Made by a program: the position numbers and the translations under genes
Origin: Planctomycetota bacterium
GTDB lineage: Bacteria > Planctomycetota > Planctomycetia > Gemmatales > Gemmataceae
DNA: 8,308 bases
Direction: 5' to 3'
NCBI GenBank assembly: GCA_016200155.1
Contig: JACQFG010000196.1
Coordinates: 1-8,308, forward strand
Part shown: piece by piece, positions 1-6,295 of the stretch
How the letters are laid out: the number at the start of each line of letters is the position of its first letter
Position numbering within the stretch: position 1 is the stretch's first letter
Notes under the pieces: model-generated
What the model saw: only the letters and a program-made list of their open reading frames with translations
Database searches by the model: none
Told to the model about the DNA's origin: nothing

Positions 1-57
1 CAGGGCAACACCGTGATCACCGGCGTCAATCTGGTCGAAACGGCCTTCCGCTCATAA
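1..57 (+). CDS. C-terminal end of an upstream gene (partial)
   Basis: The first 18 codons of the window read in frame 1 as QGNTVITGVNLVETAFRS and stop at TAA (55-57), 47 bases before the citrate synthase start. The residue mix, with alternating hydrophobic and polar positions, is compatible with a final beta strand of a secreted or beta-rich protein. Too little is present to name a family. The reading is supported only by the open frame and by the sensible spacing to the next gene. Confidence 0.4.
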   Translation, partial: QGNTVITGVNLVETAFRS

Positions 58-94
58 TCTCACTTCGTTCCGGCTAATTCCCACCTGCCTTGCC

Positions 95-100
95 AAGGAG
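95..100 (+). promoter_or_regulatory. Ribosome binding site of citrate synthase
   Basis: AAGGAG lies 4 bases before the ATG at 105. It favours 105 over the upstream in-frame TTG at 90, which would add five residues and lie before the Shine-Dalgarno motif. Confidence 0.6.
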
Positions 101-104
101 CGCC

Positions 105-1244
105 ATGAGCCAGATCGAGTTGCGTCCCGGACTTGCGGACGTCCCTGTCGCCGAGTCGGCGGTCAGTTTCATCGACGGCAAGAACGCCCGCCTGGAATAT
201 CGCGGCATCGCCGTCGAGACGCTGGCCCGGTCGAGTTGCTTCGAGGAAACCACCTATCTGCTCCTCAAGGGTGATCTCCCCACGCAGAAGCAGCTTGCCG
301 ACTTCGACGAGCAGCTGCGCAATCATCGCCGCATCAAGTTTCGCCTGACCGATCTGATCAAGTGCTTGCCGGAGAACGGGCATCCGATGTACGCCCTGCA
401 GGCGGCCGTCGCGGCCATGGGCATGTTCTATCCGTCGCGCGATGTCAGCAACGCGCAAAGCAACTGGGAATCGGTCATCCGCCTGATCGCGAAGATGCCG
501 ACCGTCACCGCCGCGTTTCATCGCATCCGCTATGGCGACGAGCCGATCAAGCCGCGCGACGATCTGGATCACGCCGCCAACTTTTACTGGATGCTGTTCG
601 AAAGGGAACCGTCGGCCGCGATTCGCAAGGTGATCGATGCGTGCCTGGTCCTGCATGCCGAGCACACCATGAACGCCTCGACGTTCTCGGGCCGAGTGAC
701 GGCATCGACCTTGGCGAACCCGTACACCGTCATCAGCGCCGCGATCGGCACCCTCACCGGTCCCCTGCACGGCGGCGCCAACGAGGAAGTCCTCGACATG
801 CTCGAAGAGATCGGCGACATCTCGAACGTGCGCAAGTGGTGCGAGGACGCCATCGCCAACAAGAAGAAGATCATGGGCTTCGGCCATCGCGTCTACAAGG
901 TCAAGGACCCGCGCGCCACGGTGCTGCAGGACCTCGCCGAGCGCGTCTTCACCGACACCGGCAAACCACCGCAGTACGACCTCGCCGTCGAGATGGAAAA
1001 GGTCATGGCCGAGAAGCTCGGCCCCAAGGGCATCTACCCGAACGTCGATTTCTACTCCGGCATCGTCTACAACTCCTTCGGCATCCCGCGCGACCTGTTC
1101 ACGCCGATCTTCGCCATCGCAAGGGTGGCAGGCTGGCTGGCGCACTGGCTGGAGCAACTCCAGGGCAACCGCATCTATCGGCCGGAGCAAATCTACGTCG
1201 GCAAGCGCGATGCGCAGTACGTGCCGCTGGCGCAGCGGCCGTGA
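105..1244 (+). CDS. gltA: Citrate synthase
   Basis: Condenses acetyl-CoA with oxaloacetate to citrate, the entry step of the TCA cycle, in the cytoplasm. The 379-residue length fits the short bacterial citrate synthase type (CitZ-like) rather than the longer E. coli GltA. Visible family motifs in order are YRGIAVE near residue 32, HAEHTMNAST (H184, H187), GPLHGGANEEVLDM with H222, MGFGHRVYKVKDPRA with H261, and NVDFYSG with D315. H222, H261 and D315 have the order and spacing of the catalytic His-His-Asp triad. The C-terminal stretch AHWLEQ...RIYRPEQIYVG is also typical. Start 105 is chosen from the Shine-Dalgarno. 2-Methylcitrate synthase belongs to the same family and cannot be excluded, but no prpB, prpD or other methylcitrate-cycle gene is adjacent. 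It appears monocistronic: 385 bases of repeat-rich DNA follow. Confidence 0.95.
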   Translation: MSQIELRPGLADVPVAESAVSFIDGKNARLEYRGIAVETLARSSCFEETTYLLLKGDLPTQKQLADFDEQLRNHRRIKFRLTDLIKCLPENGHPMYALQAAVAAMGMFYPSRDVSNAQSNWESVIRLIAKMPTVTAAFHRIRYGDEPIKPRDDLDHAANFYWMLFEREPSAAIRKVIDACLVLHAEHTMNASTFSGRVTASTLANPYTVISAAIGTLTGPLHGGANEEVLDMLEEIGDISNVRKWCEDAIANKKKIMGFGHRVYKVKDPRATVLQDLAERVFTDTGKPPQYDLAVEMEKVMAEKLGPKGIYPNVDFYSGIVYNSFGIPRDLFTPIFAIARVAGWLAHWLEQLQGNRIYRPEQIYVGKRDAQYVPLAQRP

Positions 1245-1332
1245 AATGGGTTGCATTGCACTTGTGAGTTTTGCGCACACCCCCTGAGTTAGAGCGTGGC
1301 AACGAGCGCTGGCGAGAATCATGGATCAGTCG

Positions 1333-1355
1333 AAGGCCCGTTCACGGGCCTTTCC
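1333..1355 (+). terminator. Possible transcription terminator after citrate synthase
   Basis: The first hairpin of the compound palindrome has an 8-bp GC-rich stem, a TTCA loop and a short T tract (TTT, then CC), about 90 bases after the citrate synthase stop. The mirrored copy at the other end (1568-1590) has the same shape on the - strand. The T tract is short, so intrinsic termination is only a possibility. Confidence 0.3.
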
Positions 1356-1590
1356 GCGCAGCGGTAATAGGCCCGGCCTTCAGGCCGGGTCACGCAGGCC
1401 GCAACGAGTCGCTGGAGCCCCGTTCATGGGGCTTCTCGTTGTCCGGCTTTAGCCGTTGGACGCGCCGTTGGCTAAAGCCGAACAGCGAGAAGGCCGGTGA
1501 ACCGGCCTCAATAAAGGGAGATGCCGCCCTGCACCCGCCGTGAACGGCGGGCCTAATACCGCTTCGCGGAAAGGCCCGTGAACGGGCCTG
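1333..1590. repeat. Mirror-symmetric compound palindrome of seven hairpins
   Basis: Six short GC-rich hairpins and one central stem are arranged symmetrically about position 1462. Left half: GGCCCG-TTCA-CGGGCC (1335-1350), CCCGGCC-TTCA-GGCCGGG (1372-1389) and AGCCCCG-TTCA-TGGGGCT (1416-1433). Right half: GGCCGG-TGAA-CCGGCC (1492-1507), CCCGCCG-TGAA-CGGCGGG (1534-1551) and GGCCCG-TGAA-CGGGCC (1573-1588). The central stem pairs 1432-1454 with 1470-1492 and contains CGGCTTTAGCC against GGCTAAAGCCG. Every left-half loop is TTCA and every right-half loop is TGAA, so the two halves are inverted copies of one another. The linker 1351-1369 matches the reverse complement of 1554-1572 at 17 of 19 positions. 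I infer a dispersed non-coding repeat, REP- or MITE-like, in DNA that could extrude a cruciform. Confidence 0.85.
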
Positions 1591-1629
1591 GTAGTTCGAG
1601 ATCGCTTGCCAATCTGAGATTAACGAAAT

Positions 1630-2247
1630 ATGCCCGAGCATTCGGAGTCCTTTCGCAATTCTGGAATCCTTCCTGAACAGGCCCGACCTGCGCTGGGACC
1701 GGTTCGCTGTTATTTTCCGTTTGGGCATGTCTTTGGCCAGTTTGCTGGAACCGCAATTATGTTATTGATCGGACTCGGAGGATTTGTGCTTTTCGCATTC
1801 GCGTTGCCTTTCCCCACGAATGTAGTCGCCGCAGCGCTTATTCTCGCATTGTTTGGATATATCGTTTACCGAGCGACCAAGGACGATTACGCGTGGGTTG
1901 AGCTTGATGGAAACACGATTCGTGCACAACATCTCTATACACGCCAGATCATCGTACGAAACATCGAAGAGATCGAAGAACTCGTCACGGTGGTTTACCC
2001 GTTGCGTACTTTGGCGATAATCGTTGTAGAGGCGTGGTTGGGACGGGTGAAGGCGATCACGATCAAATTTCGCGATCATCATTCACCGATACCTTTCTGC
2101 AGGGCCGACCCTGCGATGACGAACGGGCAGGAATTTATCGAGGCCGTCATTTTTCGGATGTCGCTCCTTGCCTATCTGGATGCGGACGTAGTCAATCTCG
2201 AAGGGACGCCTTTGGTGAAGAGGATCTTCTGGCAAGAGAAATCGTGA
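1630..2247 (+). CDS. Membrane protein of unknown function, two predicted TM segments
   Basis: I do not recognise this 205-residue protein. It has a polar N-terminus, two adjacent hydrophobic segments at about residues 38-61 and 64-82 (a helical hairpin with the short turn PFPTN), and a soluble C-terminal part of about 120 residues. The soluble part begins YAWVELDGNTIRAQHLYTR, followed by the acidic IEEIEELV. The TM hairpin followed by a 'DGNTIRAQHLYTR' beta-rich stretch resembles small bacterial proteins with a PH-like domain; that is inference. No clear Shine-Dalgarno precedes 1630. An in-frame ATG at 1759 (residue 44) is an alternative start but would remove part of the first hydrophobic segment. 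Its base composition is clearly lower in GC than the flanking genes. Only 34 bases separate it from serS, so the two may be co-transcribed. Confidence 0.7.
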   Translation: MPEHSESFRNSGILPEQARPALGPVRCYFPFGHVFGQFAGTAIMLLIGLGGFVLFAFALPFPTNVVAAALILALFGYIVYRATKDDYAWVELDGNTIRAQHLYTRQIIVRNIEEIEELVTVVYPLRTLAIIVVEAWLGRVKAITIKFRDHHSPIPFCRADPAMTNGQEFIEAVIFRMSLLAYLDADVVNLEGTPLVKRIFWQEKS

Positions 2248-2281
2248 CAGAGAACCAATACGGCCCCTTCGGAACTCAACT

Positions 2282-3565
2282 ATGCTCGACACCCAGTACA
2301 TCCGCGACAACCTCGACGCCGTCAAGGCGAACTGCAAGAACCGCAACGTCACGGCCGACGTCGATCGCGTCGTTGCGCTCGATGACGAACGCAAGCGGCT
2401 CATCTCGGCGATGCAAGTCAAGCAGCAGGAAGCCAACGCCAGCGCCAAGACCGTCGGGCAGGAGAAGGATCCCGCCAAGAAGCAGGAGCTGATCGCGCGC
2501 GGCAAGCAGTTGCGCGGCGAAGTCGCCGAGATGGAAGCGGCGCTCAAGCAAGTCGAAGCCGACCTGAAGGCCGTCGTCAGCACCATTCCGAACATGACGC
2601 ATCCGGCCGCGCCAATCGGGGCGCTGCCGGAGGACAACAAGGTCATGAAGACCTGGGGCGAGCCGACGAAGTTCGACTTCAAGCCGAAGGACCACGTCGA
2701 CGTCGCGGAGGCACTCGATCTCGTCGATTTCGAGGCGGGGTCGGCGGTTGCCGGGCAGAAGTTCTATTTCCTCAAGAACGAAGCGGTGTTGCTCGAGCTG
2801 GCCCTCGTCCAGTATGCGATGACGACGCTGCTCAAGCACGGTTACACGCCGATCATCACGCCGGACCTGGCGCGTGTCGATGTGCTGGAAGGCATCGGGT
2901 TCATGCCGCGCGGGGAAGGGACGCAGATTTATTCGATCGCGAACTCCGACCTGTGCCTGATTGCGACGGCGGAGATCACGCTAGGCGGCATGCATCGCGA
3001 TCAGATCATGGACGAGGCGAAGCTGCCGCTCAAGTATGTCGGGCTGTCGCACTGTTTCCGCACGGAGGCCGGGGCGCCGGGGCGCGACACGCGCGGGCTT
3101 TACCGGGTGCATCAGTTCACGAAAGTCGAGATGTTCGCGTTCTGCGTGCCGGAACAGTCGGACGCGATCCACGAGGAGATTCGCGCGATCGAGGAGGAGA
3201 TCTTCCAGGGCCTGGGGTTGCCCTACCACGTGATCGACACCTGCACCGGCGACCTGGGCGGGCCGGCCTATCGCAAATACGATCTCGAAGCCTGGATGCC
3301 CGCGCGCGGCAAGGAAGGCGATTATGGCGAAGTCACGTCCACGTCGAACTGCACCGATTTCCAGGCGCGCCGGCTCAACATCCGCTACAAGAGCCCGAAG
3401 CACAAGGGCACGCGCTACGTGCACACGCTCAACGGGACGGCGGTCGCGGTGAGCCGATGCCTGGTCGCGCTGCTGGAGAACTATCAGCAGGCGGACGGCA
3501 GCGTCGTCATTCCGGAGGTGCTGCGGCCATGGATGGGTGGCCGGGAGAAAATCACAAAATCATGA
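2282..3565 (+). CDS. serS: Seryl-tRNA synthetase
   Basis: Charges tRNA-Ser (and tRNA-Sec where present) with serine using ATP, in the cytoplasm. It has 427 residues, the normal bacterial length. The N-terminal region, about residues 30-100, is a charged heptad-like stretch rich in Lys, Glu, Gln and Ala. This is the antiparallel coiled-coil arm that grips the long variable arm of tRNA-Ser. The class II catalytic core follows. ATAEITL contains the serine-binding T229 and E231. Motif 2 is FRTEAGAPGRDTRG, starting at F259. Motif 3 is NGTAVAVSRCLVALLENYQ with its arginine at R392, followed by IPEVLRPWMGG. No strong Shine-Dalgarno is seen before the ATG at 2282, but the start MLDTQYIRDNLDAVK is the usual SerRS beginning. 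The final residues (ITKS) are encoded inside a hairpin repeat and extend slightly past the usual end. Confidence 0.96.
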   Translation: MLDTQYIRDNLDAVKANCKNRNVTADVDRVVALDDERKRLISAMQVKQQEANASAKTVGQEKDPAKKQELIARGKQLRGEVAEMEAALKQVEADLKAVVSTIPNMTHPAAPIGALPEDNKVMKTWGEPTKFDFKPKDHVDVAEALDLVDFEAGSAVAGQKFYFLKNEAVLLELALVQYAMTTLLKHGYTPIITPDLARVDVLEGIGFMPRGEGTQIYSIANSDLCLIATAEITLGGMHRDQIMDEAKLPLKYVGLSHCFRTEAGAPGRDTRGLYRVHQFTKVEMFAFCVPEQSDAIHEEIRAIEEEIFQGLGLPYHVIDTCTGDLGGPAYRKYDLEAWMPARGKEGDYGEVTSTSNCTDFQARRLNIRYKSPKHKGTRYVHTLNGTAVAVSRCLVALLENYQQADGSVVIPEVLRPWMGGREKITKS

Positions 3566-3617
3566 CTCACAAAATCATGCAAGCCTCTCATGATTTTGTG
3601 GGTCCTGATTTTGTGAT
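3551..3617. repeat. AT-rich hairpin covering the serS stop codon; possible terminator
   Basis: Bases 3551-3579 pair with 3589-3617 as a 29-bp stem with one mismatch (3563/3605) and one G-T pair, around a 9-base loop (3580-3588). The left arm itself holds a direct repeat, TCACAAAATCATG at 3552-3564 and 3567-3579, and the right arm holds its complements. The serS stop (3563-3565) lies within the stem. There is no clean T tract, so Rho-independent termination is uncertain. A 3' end-stabilising hairpin or a dispersed repeat are equally possible. Confidence 0.8.
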
Positions 3618-3704
3618 CCTCCGACCACCTTGCCCATTTTCACGTCACTCTGGCGAATCTCGCAGCGCTTCGTTAATTCTGGGAACCTCCAACTTCCGAT
3701 TACA

Positions 3705-3773
3705 AGCATGCAAGCTGCCCTATGCAGCTTGTGCTGCCTGCCGCATTTGCGGGGCTGCGCAAAAGGTATGCGC
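3705..3773 (+). promoter_or_regulatory. Three successive small hairpins in the leader of the SdrD-type gene
   Basis: CAAGCTGC (3711-3718) pairs with GCAGCTTG (3724-3731), and AGCA (3705-3708) can add pairs with TGCT (3732-3735) across a bulge. CCGCA-TT-TGCGG spans 3741-3752. GCGCA (3757-3761) pairs with TGCGC (3769-3773). Together they fill most of the 100 bases before the start codon at 3809. They could be a structured 5' UTR. No known riboswitch pattern is recognised and I see no convincing promoter. Confidence 0.35.
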
Positions 3774-3796
3774 GCCCTGGTCGTGGAATTTACAAC

Positions 3797-3800
3797 GGAG
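3797..3800 (+). promoter_or_regulatory. Ribosome binding site of the SdrD-type protein
   Basis: GGAG sits 8 bases before the ATG at 3809. It supports 3809 over the upstream in-frame start at 3722, whose extra 29 residues run through the leader hairpins. Confidence 0.55.
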
Positions 3801-3808
3801 TGTTGTCC

Positions 3809-6295
3809 ATGAGCCGTTCTTCTAAAAAAAGCAACAATCCCTTCCAGCACCTGAATCGCCGACTGCACGTCGAGGCCCTTGAGACTCGCGTGACGCCGAC
3901 CTGCACGGCACTCAGCGGCTACGTCTACTACGACATCAACAACGACGGCCTTTACCAGATGGGCACGGAGACGCCGATCGCCAACAGTACGATCGAGCTG
4001 CGCGACGCCAACAACGTCGTCGTCGGCAACACGACGACCGACGCGAACGGGTTTTACCAGTTCGACACCGACAAGGCGCATCCCGCCACGGACGCCACGC
4101 TGACCAAGACGGTCAACCTGCCGACCACGCCGACGCAGACGAATTACGTTCTGCCCGGCAAGCTCGATCAGTTCGATGCCACGCTGGGGCAACTGCAATC
4201 GATCGAGATCACCTACGGCGGGTCGATCACCAGCAAGATCGACGCGGAAAACTTCAGCTTGACCAGTGAATCGGACATCACCGGCACGGTGTCGGGCAAC
4301 CTGAGCCTGACCGCGCCGGGCGTCAACGACACCCAGACCATCGCCGCCCCCGCGGGCGCGCCCTTCCATGCCAAGCAATACGACGGCATGACCGACTACG
4401 CCGGCGACAGCGGCGGCACCCTCGGCGAACACACCGCCACCGGCAGCAAGACCGTCACGCTCACCGGCGCCGACATGGCCGCCTACATCGGCGCCGGCCA
4501 GGTCGATCTCAGCACCGCCACCGTTGCCACCTCCAACGCCACCGGCGGCGGCAACCTCGACGTCCGCATCCGCAGCACCGGCGTCTCCACCGTCTCGGTA
4601 ATCTACCACTACAAAAAGTACGATTGCCTCGCGCCGGGCGATTACAAGATCATCCAGACCCAGCAGCCCCCCGGCTATCTCGACGGCAAAGAATCAAAAG
4701 ACGGCGCCGTCATCCCCAACACCGTTGGCACTGACTTCATCAACGTCACGCTCGGCAATGTCGATCTCGTCCACAACGATTTCGGCGAGGTCAAGAACAC
4801 CCAGCTCTCCGGCCACGTCTGGTACGACGCCAATAACGACGGCGTCCGCGATGCCACCGAGGCGCCGATCCCCGGCACCACGATCACGCTCGAAGGGCCG
4901 GGCGGACCGCAGACCAAGACGACCGACGCGGCCGGGTTCTATGAGTTCACCAATCTCGCTGCCGGCACCTACACCGTCAAGGAAACGCAGCCGATCGGCT
5001 ATATCGACGGCAAGGACAACTTCGGCACCAAGGGCGGCGTCGTCGTCAACGATCCGGCCATGGACCAGATCCAGGGCATCACGCTCGTCAACGGCGACAA
5101 CTCCGAGAACAACGACTTCGGCGAAATCAAGGTGTCCAGCATCGCCGGCCACGTCTGGTACGATGCCAACAACGACGGCGTCCGCGACGCCAGCGAGGAA
5201 CGACGGCGTCCGCGACGCCAGCGAGGCGCCGATCCCCGGCACGACCGTCACGCTGACCGGCTTCAGCGACAAGGGCCCCGTCAACCTGTCGATGCTGACC
5301 AACGCCGCCGGCGAATACAAGTTCAGCGACCTGCGGCCCGGCACCTACGCCCTCAACGAGACGCAGCCCGCAGGCTACGCGGACGGCAAGGACGCCATCG
5401 GCACGCCAGGCGGCACGAGCGGCAACGACGTGTTCAGCGCCATTCAACTCCCGGCCGGGTTCGACGGCGTCAACAACGATTTCGGCGAGATCAAGGGCGA
5501 TACGCCGCAGCCGCCGACACCGCTGCCCAAGACGGCGAATCTGATGGGCGAATTGCCGATCATCAGCAAGGTCCAGCTCACTGCCATCCCGGAGCCGGTC
5601 GCGATCAACGCCCAGTTGCGCGGCGAGATGGCGTTCGTCGTCGGCTCGACGATCACGCTCACCGGCCAGCAGCTCAACGCCGCCCAGACGCTGAACGCCG
5701 TCGATCAGCTCAACGGCGGCGTGACGCCGACGGCCTTCGTCAATCAGCTCTGGGTCAGCGACGCCCATCGCGTCCTGCAGGCGAACGTCCTCTTCAACGA
5801 GGTGCTGAACCGCGCTCCGACTGCGGCCGAGCAGGCGACCACGGCGGTTTCGCTCAGCACCGGCACGAGCCCGCTGAGCATCAAGGAAGACCTGTTCAGC
5901 TCGGCCGAGTATCAGGCCCAGCATCCGACGACGGACGGCCTGGCCACCGCCCTTTCCGAGGACATCCTCAGCACGACGCCCGGCACGCAATCGCTGCAGG
6001 CGCTCGTCCAGTCGATGGGCAACCAGCAGCTCAAGGACGTGGTCCACGGTCTGCTGACGTCGGATGCCGGCCTCGCCAATCAGATCGACGACGTCTATCT
6101 GGCGACCGTGCGCCGCTCGGCGACGGCGGCGGAGATCCAAACGTGGACGACGCCGATCAAGGCCGGCACAACGACGCTCGACGATCTCGCCCAGCGCTTG
6201 CTCGCGTCGCAAGAGTTCTATCAGCTCGCGTTCAACACGATTCATTAATTCTACGGCGCTGGGTCGGTGGGGCGGCGTGCCGCAACATCTTGTAG
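3809..6295 (+). CDS. Secreted SdrD B-like / choice-of-anchor E protein, frameshifted
   Basis: As read, this is an 828-residue frame, but only residues 1 to about 463 are meaningful. Removing one copy of the 28-bp duplication at 5171-5226 gives an 803-residue protein ending at 6248. The N-terminus RRLHVEALETRVTPT (residues 17-31) is the planctomycete LEPR/LEALE-type signature of exported proteins; no ordinary hydrophobic signal peptide is seen. The first SdrD B-like module begins SGYVYYDINNDG (about residue 35) and is interrupted after FYQF (residue 85) by about 180 residues resembling a choice-of-anchor E domain (LDQFDATLGQLQSIEITYGG to VSVIYHYKKY). It resumes at CLAPGDYKI and ends at NDFGE. 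Module 2 covers about residues 333-441, and module 3 starts at 445 and crosses the frameshift. The role is inferred as cell-surface or matrix adhesion. After 5198 this frame encodes Arg-rich nonsense up to a TAG supplied by a REP element. Confidence 0.75.
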   Translation: MSRSSKKSNNPFQHLNRRLHVEALETRVTPTCTALSGYVYYDINNDGLYQMGTETPIANSTIELRDANNVVVGNTTTDANGFYQFDTDKAHPATDATLTKTVNLPTTPTQTNYVLPGKLDQFDATLGQLQSIEITYGGSITSKIDAENFSLTSESDITGTVSGNLSLTAPGVNDTQTIAAPAGAPFHAKQYDGMTDYAGDSGGTLGEHTATGSKTVTLTGADMAAYIGAGQVDLSTATVATSNATGGGNLDVRIRSTGVSTVSVIYHYKKYDCLAPGDYKIIQTQQPPGYLDGKESKDGAVIPNTVGTDFINVTLGNVDLVHNDFGEVKNTQLSGHVWYDANNDGVRDATEAPIPGTTITLEGPGGPQTKTTDAAGFYEFTNLAAGTYTVKETQPIGYIDGKDNFGTKGGVVVNDPAMDQIQGITLVNGDNSENNDFGEIKVSSIAGHVWYDANNDGVRDASEERRRPRRQRGADPRHDRHADRLQRQGPRQPVDADQRRRRIQVQRPAARHLRPQRDAARRLRGRQGRHRHARRHERQRRVQRHSTPGRVRRRQQRFRRDQGRYAAAADTAAQDGESDGRIADHQQGPAHCHPGAGRDQRPVARRDGVRRRLDDHAHRPAAQRRPDAERRRSAQRRRDADGLRQSALGQRRPSRPAGERPLQRGAEPRSDCGRAGDHGGFAQHRHEPAEHQGRPVQLGRVSGPASDDGRPGHRPFRGHPQHDARHAIAAGARPVDGQPAAQGRGPRSADVGCRPRQSDRRRLSGDRAPLGDGGGDPNVDDADQGRHNDARRSRPALARVARVLSARVQHDSLILRRWVGGAACRNIL
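4811..4879 (+). repeat. Nucleotide repeat between SdrD B-like modules 2 and 3
   Basis: These 69 bases match 5147-5243 at 64 of 69 positions once the 28-bp duplication in the second copy is discounted. They encode GHVWYDANNDGVRDA(T/S)EAPIPGT, the Asp/Asn-rich start of each module. The near-identity at DNA level makes recombination or slippage between modules plausible. Confidence 0.8.
5171..5226 (+). repeat. Exact 28-bp tandem duplication causing a frameshift
   Basis: The 28 bases at 5171-5198 (beginning AACGACGGCGTC, ending CAGCGAGG) are repeated without change at 5199-5226. The unit encodes NDGVRDASE plus one extra base. Because 28 is not a multiple of three, everything after it moves to another frame. 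Deleting either copy restores GHVWYDANNDGVRDASEAPIPGT, exactly the pattern of module 2. It is either a true mutation, a reversible slippage site, or an assembly error. Confidence 0.95.
5227..6248 (+). CDS. Displaced 3' part of the SdrD-type gene: rest of module 3 plus DUF4214-like repeats
   Basis: In the shifted frame the remainder of SdrD B-like module 3 reads APIPGTTVTLTGF...PGTYALNETQPAGYADGKD...NNDFGEI. A Pro/Thr linker (PQPPTPLPKTA) follows, then a region with two DUF4214-like units. Unit 1 is about 5766-5924: LFNEVLNRAPTAAEQ to LFSSAEYQAQH. Unit 2 is about 6084-6245: IDDVYLATVRRSATAAE to RLLASQEFYQLAFNTIH. DUF4214 occurs in secreted proteins of planctomycetes and proteobacteria, sometimes near exported adhesins or S-layer-like proteins; its function is unsettled. 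No LPxTG, PEP-CTERM or lipid anchor is visible at the C-terminus. No start codon with a ribosome site exists at the junction, so this part is probably translated only if the frame is restored. An open frame extends upstream to 4725, but there it is only the shadow of the real frame. Confidence 0.75.

Larger units (their letters stand above)
1245..1629. other. Intergenic gap filled mainly by a compound palindrome
   Basis: There is no credible gene in this 385-base gap. About 90 bases of unremarkable sequence follow the citrate synthase stop. Then comes the seven-hairpin palindrome (1333-1590), then about 40 bases up to the next start. Open frames crossing it on both strands are translations of repeat sequence, with many Arg, Pro, Gly and Trp residues and no domain signature. 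Confidence 0.8.

Noticed and set aside
60..1322. 420-residue open frame on the - strand over citrate synthase
   Set aside because: It is the antisense shadow of a clear citrate synthase gene in GC-rich DNA, with Asp/Val/Arg-rich low-information sequence and no domain.
1271..1543. Small open frames over the compound palindrome (+ strand 90 residues; - strand 1390-1728, 112 residues)
   Set aside because: They are translations of hairpin repeats. The two strands give similar residue strings because the DNA is palindromic, which is not evidence for a protein.
1333..1590. CRISPR array or integron attC array for the hairpin cluster
   Set aside because: Hairpins are not identical repeats with regular unique spacers, no cas or integrase gene is near, and the inversion at the centre does not fit either.
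4725..5170. Upstream part of the open frame that ends at 6248, as a separate gene start
   Set aside because: Before the duplication this frame gives Ser/Arg/Thr-rich nonsense, while the other frame encodes SdrD B-like modules; only the part after 5199 is real coding sequence.
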